Shown here in pieces: positions 8,342 through 13,309 of a DNA stretch of 13,309 bases. The notes beneath the pieces are model-generated. The model was given only the letters and a program-made list of their open reading frames with translations. It was not told where the DNA came from and did not search any database. The position numbers and the translations under genes were made by a program. Source of the DNA: Haplosporangium gracile. Taxonomy: Eukaryota > Mortierellomycota > Mortierellomycetes > Mortierellales > Mortierellaceae. The stretch covers positions 1 through 13,309 of the forward strand of contig JAAAUF010000915.1 in assembly GCA_015499985.1 (NCBI GenBank), written 5' to 3'. Position 1 is the stretch's first letter. Every line of letters starts with the position of its first letter.

Positions 8342-9996
8342 ATGAAGATCGCTATCTGCATCCTTTCCGCCGTGGCCGCCGTCGCTTCCGCAGCCATGAA
8401 CCCCGCAGCTCAAGACCAACTCACAAAGACCTTCTCCTCCCCCTCCTTCCCCTTCACATCGTCCGAGGTCCAATTCCGAACCCAAGACAACAAGGACGCC
8501 TACTATGGAGCCCTCAAAACCTTCAACAACCTCATCCTCCCCACCGAATTCCCTGCCACTGCCTTGCCACTCGCCATTATTACTCCTTCTAAGGCTAACA
8601 ACCAGGGTATCGAGAGGGCTGTTAAGGTCGCCAAGGAGTATGGGTTGAGGATTTCTGCTCGTTCGGGTGGGTACATGTCGGGTTATTCGTCGAATATGGC
8701 GGCCGTTGATAAGGAGGATGAGGATTTCTTATTGGTGGATTTGTCCAAGTTGAGGAAGGTTGTTGTGGATCCTAAAAAGAGGACTGCGACTGCTGAGCCC
8801 GGTGCTACTGGCGCTGACCTTGCCCATGAGATCATCAAGTACGTACTCTTTGCACTTTTTATATGACAAGGTGCTGTTTGTTATTTGCGTGCAAAATATA
8901 TCTCTGCCATCGTTAACCCATTTCTTATATTTTCTGTCAAACAAAACAAAACAGGTACGGATTGGCCTTCCCTTCGCCCCACTCATCGCGTGTGACGATC
9001 GGCGGCTTCCTCCTCCAGGGCGGCATGGGCATTGGATCTCGCCTGTACGGCGCAGGAGTTGACAACGTCATCGGTGTCGACATCATCACCGCATCCGGCA
9101 AGGCCGTCTTTGCCGACGCCCATACCAACCGGGACCTCTTCTTTGCCATCCGTGGAGGTGGCCAGTTCTATGGTATCGTCACCCGGTTCCATCTCCGTCT
9201 CACCCCCATGGTCAAGAACCCTACCTTGACCCCCTCTTACAACGCGTCTACTGTCCAAGTCGATCAGGTCTTTGCCATCTTTGATCGTCCCCAGGCAAAC
9301 GATCTCCTGTCATTCTATTCCAAGTTTGATCCCACGGCCCCTCGCGCGCTCGAGAACAAAGTCGTCTTTGTCGTCGACCCACCCACAAACAACAAGCAGT
9401 ACCTCTTCGCATCCGTCTCGGCCGTCCCCTTCAACTCGTCCACGGAAGTCGCCCAAGCCCAGGACAAGATCACAAAATGGTACAAATCCATCCCCACAAA
9501 CTTCGCAACCTCCGACCCAACTACCTACGACGGCGTCGTCCACGGCGGAGACGCCAGCTGGGCCGATTCCGACTTGTCTTACTACGCCGAGGATCTTTGG
9601 TTCCCTACCCCTCTGGACCCTCGTCTCCTCCAAGTCCTGATTAACCAATGGGATAAAGTCCCCTCGGCCCTGTCCTCCATGGCCTTGAACACGGGTACCT
9701 GGAAGGCCCCCACTCGCAGTGCGCTTGGATTCGACCCCTCGTACTCGTTCTGTATCTACTCGACCTGGAAGCGTAACGGGACTGCGGCCTGGGATGAGAA
9801 GAACAAGGCTTGGTTGGACGAGACTGTCAAGGCCTTGAAGCCCTGGACTTTGGGATTCTATGCTAACGAGTTGAGACCCAAGAAGTTGAATGAGAAGAAT
9901 TATTGGCGCAAGTGCTATGAGAAGGATACTTTTGAGATCTTGGAGGTTACCAAGAACCGTTGGGATCCTGAGAACATCTTCAAGAGCTTGCAGTAG
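8342..9996 (+). CDS. Secreted berberine-bridge-enzyme-like FAD-dependent oxidoreductase (512 aa)
   Basis: There are two exons, 8342-8838 and 8955-9996, with an intron of 116 bases (GTACGT...ACAG) in phase 2. The join restores the motif IIKYGLAFPSPH. A signal peptide is evident (hydrophobic residues 3-18, AVAAVASA). An FAD_binding_4 (PCMH-type) domain spans roughly residues 70-250, with SARSGGYMSGYS at 106-116 and TIGGFLLQGGMGIGSRLYG at 180-198. A C-terminal BBE domain ends in NRWDPENIF. The length fits this family, whose members oxidise sugars, alcohols or secondary-metabolite intermediates with bound FAD and O2. Two features are odd. The His that normally carries FAD in the RSGGH motif is Tyr111. 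The usual Cys of GxCPxVG is Ser176, and the mature protein has no Cys before position 432. FAD is therefore probably bound non-covalently or by another residue. N-glycosylation sequons occur at Asn262, 326 and 440, which fits secretion. The substrate is unknown, and no biosynthetic gene cluster surrounds it. Confidence 0.95.
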
Positions 9997-10367
9997 ATGT
10001 CTCACACAAGCAATGTGTATACACATAGCACCCTTATTTTGCATATTTTGACACTCTAATATCACAATTTTTCTCCATACCCCACGCAGCAATGCCATCG
10101 ATGATGCTTGATATTGACCCTTCAGACGAAAGGAAGGGTGATTGTATTACTTTAACTATGTATAAAATACGCATTGCTTGGCTCTGAGTAAATGATGTGT
10201 TGGATGTTGTTAAGTGTTGGTATGGTTAATGTCGTCTCAACATCAGCCGCTCCTTGCTCGCGTTCCTTCTCCATAAGATCCTGTTGTTCCTGTCATTTTC
10301 GTAAAAAGTGTTCAAATAAACCAAAACGGGAAAAAGGGTCCCTCACAACACTCTCAACCGAAGGAAC
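9997..10367. other. Convergent 3' intergenic region
   Basis: This spacer of 371 bases separates the stop codons of the FAD oxidoreductase (plus) and the binding-protein gene (minus), so both 3' untranslated regions must fit here or overlap. TATAAAATA near 10160 and AAATAAA near 10314-10320 are possible plus-strand polyadenylation elements. Nothing else was seen. Confidence 0.6.
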
Positions 10368-12094
10368 TTAGACAAGCTGCGCGATATTAGTGTCAACATA
10401 CTTGGTCCTCAACCGCTCCTTGACACCAGCCTCCTGCCCCTTCTGAATAACACCCACCTCCACCAAAATCTTTTCACAGCGCACAAGGGCCTCCTCGCTA
10501 ATCTTATCACACCCTCCCTCAACAGGGTACCTCACACCCTTGAACCAATCCTGAACATCCTGACGAGTATACGACATCTTTTCCTGCACGAACGCGATCG
10601 AAGTCTCGTAGTTCTCGGGTGCCACAAAGAATTGTGTCGATTTGGTTAGAGCTTTGAGGAATCGTGCAAGGACGGATTGGTGGTTGGAGTCAGCGGTGAT
10701 GGGGAGGTGGCGAGTGGAGGCTGCGATCATAAAGGCGGGCCAAGGTGGGGTGATCACGTCGACAGATCGGACTTCCTTTGAGTCGTGGTATGGCTATTTT
10801 TTTGATTCAGGAGATAGAAAGAGTGAAAAGGTAAGTAAAGGTGAAGGTAAAAGAGAGCGGCTATGATGTCTATTTTGCAGTTGTTGGATATAAAAAGCAT
10901 GAGCGTGTACAAGTGTGGCAATCAGGTCCGATAATCTCCTTGTTACATCCCGCACAGACAGCATATTTTCGGTTGTGCAAGGAAGTAAAAAATGGGTTCC
11001 ACAAAACAAGCTGCAAAAAAAATGGGGCCAACTTAGCCAAAAGTAAGGGTTCAAAGAAAATAAAAGTTACCTTGGTGGTAAATTTCTCCCAGAGGAAGGC
11101 ATCTGAAGATCCATCGTTGACAGAATCCCTCATGTTCTGGAAGGTGTTGAGGACCTTGAACTCAAAGGGTGCCTTGTATTCAGAGTCTGCTGGAGAGGCA
11201 CCCTTGAGCCAGCCCTCTTGATCTGCAAGGACATAGGGGATAATATGGCTTCCACTGCCAATTCTGGAGATGCCGATTGTGCCGTTCCGAAGACTCTTGC
11301 GATCGACATGCCGTGAATCCTGTCCAACCGAAATTGCCCAGCCTAAAAGAACGATTGAGAGAGGAAGTGTTAATTGGACCGGCATGATGAACAATTTTTT
11401 GGATTAATAAAAAAAAGGGGGGGGATGTTGGATTCCCCTGTCCCCTGTGAGTCAACGTTGTACTACGCAGGGGCAAGCACATTATTTTCATTTTTTCCGC
11501 CATGAAGGAATGAAGTACATTAAATGGAAATTGCGAAGAGGGGTGGATAAGAAACGTACAGAGAGGGGACTCGACATAGGTGCCAACGATCTTGTAGGCG
11601 TCATGGCCCTTTGCAATGCCGGCCAAAAGTCCTTCTGTGAGCGCGATGGCGATATCCAACGATCCATCAATGAGTTTAGCCGTCATCTTTTTTCAGAGAG
11701 AGAAGAGATAAGTAAGCTGGATTAGAAACGACTCCCATGTGTAAAAAATTTATCCAGGTGGTATAGAACAAGTGAGGGAAATGAATCAGAAGAATGAAAA
11801 GAAGATTGGGGCTCACCTCTCCTGTGCCACTTGGGCAGCACACCCTCTCGACAACGACACCCTCCTTCTCAAAGAAGCCAAGCTCGACGGCCATGTGCAG
11901 AGGGGAAGAGAAGTGTTCCGGAACTAGTTGTCGATAAGAAGTGAAAAGGAGGAGAGAAAATAAAGGGGTGTGTCAGCTCGGTTTTGATCATTTATTAGCT
12001 ATGGCCTCTGCAAGGAACATTCGTATGCAAAGAAGGAAGCAGTGTTGTTTTTACCAAAGCCGACACGGAGAACATTCTGTGTTGAGACGACCAT
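10368..12094 (-). CDS. Cytosolic type II periplasmic-binding-protein-fold protein, NMT1/THI5-like (Ca3427 style), 323 aa
   Basis: Five exons join in frame: 12094-12055, 11923-11817, 11686-11560, 11342-11071 and 10793-10368. All introns are GT-AG, of 131, 130, 217 and 277 bases. The ATG at 12094 starts MVVSTQNVLRVGF, and splicing gives VGFVPEHFSSPLHMAVE, the first strand and loop of the fold. CCPSGTGEMTAKLIDGSLD and IALTEGLLAGIAKG follow. Next come GTIGISRIGSGSH (second ligand-binding loop), DAFLWEKFTTKPYHDS, and a C-terminal helical part with VQDWFKGVRYP. This set is typical of ABC-transporter-type nitrate/sulfonate/pyrimidine binding proteins and of fungal relatives of THI5 and Candida Ca3427. 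There is no signal peptide and no transporter subunit nearby, so it probably acts in the cytosol on a small ligand. The THI5 CCCFC cysteine cluster is absent, so pyrimidine-phosphate synthesis should not be assumed. The family call is firm; the ligand is unknown. Confidence 0.93.
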
Positions 12095-12990
12095 GACTAT
12101 ATGATAACTATGTTTAAGTTGTTGCAGTCGAGACGAAGAGTGCAAGTAGGCAATGAAAAGTGTGATGGAAGTGGTAAGTGTGTGTTGAAATGGAGAATGG
12201 AGAAGAAGAGAGAGAGATGAAGACAAATAAAAGAAAAGTCAGGGCAAAAAAAAAATGTTGTGTGACTGTGAATGATGAGACCCAGACCGTTGGCTAACAA
12301 ACCTCACAACCCCAAAAGTGACACTTAGGAAATAAGCCCACATATCAAAGGAAGGAGGAAAAAAAGGCATCAAAGTAGCTTGGTTGGGATGACCATTATG
12401 AGAAATATGTGATAAACAAAAGGAGAAGAAAAGTTGCCACAACAAGCGTTTTCCCTCGTGCTCCCGCTCTGTCTCCACCTGGGTAGATCTTATGCCTTCA
12501 ATGTGGTCTAGTCACCAGAAACTGGATCCAGTTTGTTCATTCGCGGAACGACGTCAGATCCCCCAACCTTCCAAATAAAAATATCCGCGCACGAAGGAAC
12601 TTTCTTCTAGAGGAGAAAAGAAATGTCTGTAGTGTATGGAATAAAGTACCAATTGCATCGGGACTCAAATTAGCGTTAAAGATAATGGAGTGAGAACGAA
12701 GAAGAACAGTTGGCGAAAAGGATTTTTTGATATCGCTGTGCTCCCCAGATCTGTCGATCTTGGCTGATGCTATTACTGCTCAGTGCAACTCTCACAACCT
12801 CATAACCCACCATCCCTTTTTGCCATTCTACAAAAGAACTTTGTCTGTGGAAAGATACAATGGATCTATGGTCTTTTTTCATGATTAGGATACCACAACG
12901 AGGATATTATCAGACCTCAAAACAGTTCCTCTACCAAACAGCTATTCTGCATACAATCCTCATACCCAAAGAGACCGAGAGACAATACTA
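12095..12990. other. Intergenic region between kinase 3' end and binding-protein promoter
   Basis: About 900 bases without a supported gene. Near 12095-12240 the minus strand is CT-rich, with a TCTCTCTCTCTTCTTCTCC-type tract around 12190-12215. This is the likely promoter and leader of the binding-protein gene. A 16-base perfect palindrome lies at 12519-12534. The remainder should contain the 3' untranslated region of the kinase gene that stops at 12991. Confidence 0.5.
12519..12534. repeat. 16-bp perfect palindrome AAACTGGATCCAGTTT
   Basis: The sequence equals its own reverse complement over 16 bases and does not extend further. It lies 425 bases upstream of the binding-protein start and about 460 bases downstream of the kinase stop. 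It could be a binding site for a dimeric regulator, or chance. Confidence 0.5.
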
Positions 12991-13261
12991 CTATATTTCG
13001 CGGGATATCGATTGAAGCAAGCCCTTGAATCCGTATTGCGAGCACTTTAGACTTGCCAACTCACACGCGAATCGCAGGCTTCGGTCAATGTCATACCCTC
13101 GCACTCCTAGCGCCAAGATCATCCCTGCAATGAATGTGTCACCTGCCCCGACCGTGTCCACCACCATGGGGATAATCCCGGCACTAGAGCTGAACCTCGT
13201 GCGACTTTCCAAATGAAGCCCTACTGCGCCTTGCGCGCCCCAGCAACAGAACAATGTCGCG
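12991..13261 (-). CDS. PfkB-family sugar kinase, ketohexokinase-like, last exon only (partial)
   Basis: A single 3' exon begins after a CTTTAG acceptor (AG at 13263-13262) and stops at 12991-12993, giving 89 complete codons preceded by the final base of a split codon. It contains the PfkB C-terminal signature DTVGAGDTFIAG, whose GAGD Asp is the catalytic base and whose Gly-rich turn forms the anion hole. Upstream is ATLFCCWGAQGAVGLHL, a strand-turn found in ketohexokinases. Downstream is LRFACELASLKCSQYGFKGL, which also matches that subfamily (paired Cys/Gly-Phe end). Such enzymes phosphorylate fructose or related ketoses with ATP in the cytosol. The N-terminal sugar-binding part would lie to the right of the window. 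The gene is on the same strand as the binding-protein gene, but separate promoters are likely. Confidence 0.88.
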
Positions 13262-13292
13262 CTAAAGAGATTGACAGTACATAGATACAATT

Positions 13293-13309
13293 CAAAAAAA
13301 AAAAAAAAA
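13293..13309. repeat. Poly(A) run at the right edge
   Basis: The window ends in a homopolymer of A on the plus strand (T on the minus strand). It probably lies inside the intron that precedes the kinase exon, and its true length cannot be seen. Confidence 0.7.

Noticed and set aside
8023..8592. Plus-strand frame of 189 codons overlapping the start of the flavoprotein gene
   Set aside because: It is a different frame across the CT-rich leader and first exon, rich in His, Pro and Ser; the overlapping frame has a signal peptide and FAD domain.
9310..10098. Minus-strand frame of 262 codons opposite the FAD oxidoreductase
   Set aside because: It is antisense to a well-supported exon with clear family motifs, and its own translation resembles no family; it reflects codon bias of the sense gene.

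Overview
The window looks like nuclear DNA of a filamentous fungus. Genes are spaced out and broken by short GT-AG introns (116 to 277 bases where the joins are clear). Promoters are rich in CT, intergenic DNA is rich in A/T and homopurine tracts, and there are no bacterial-style operons. The gene set and intron density would fit an early-diverging lineage such as the Mortierella group, but that is an inference. No rRNA, tRNA or CRISPR was seen.

Layout. (1) 377-2459, minus: a multi-exon gene for a seven-helix membrane protein with a receptor-like topology. (2) 2460-4011: its upstream region, dominated by a GA microsatellite of about 175 bases at 3037-3213. (3) 4012-5837, minus: a pogo/Tigger-type DDE transposase. 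It keeps both DNA-binding helix-turn-helix regions and all three catalytic Asp positions, but has two in-frame TGA codons. A 92-base GC-AG intron, or intron-like insertion, sits inside it and is bounded by an 8-base direct repeat. (4) 5838-8341: about 2.5 kb with no supportable gene. (5) 8342-9996, plus: a secreted berberine-bridge-enzyme-like FAD oxidoreductase with two exons and 512 residues, in which both usual covalent FAD anchor residues are replaced. (6) 10368-12094, minus: a five-exon gene for a cytosolic protein of the type II periplasmic-binding-protein fold (NMT1/THI5-like, closest in style to the Ca3427 group), 323 residues. (7) 12991-13261, minus: the last exon of a PfkB-family sugar kinase resembling ketohexokinase, whose upstream exons lie beyond the right edge.

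The genes do not form an obvious pathway. The flavoprotein and binding-protein genes converge, with stops 371 bases apart. The binding-protein and kinase genes run in tandem on the minus strand. The most unusual signal is the transposase: removing exactly 92 bases between two TAGGCAAG copies restores the frame, and the only splice-compatible position is GC-AG with the strong donor AG|GCAAGT. This suggests either a real GC-AG intron or an intron gained by an insertion that duplicated its target. The second point of interest is the flavoprotein with no covalent FAD anchor.
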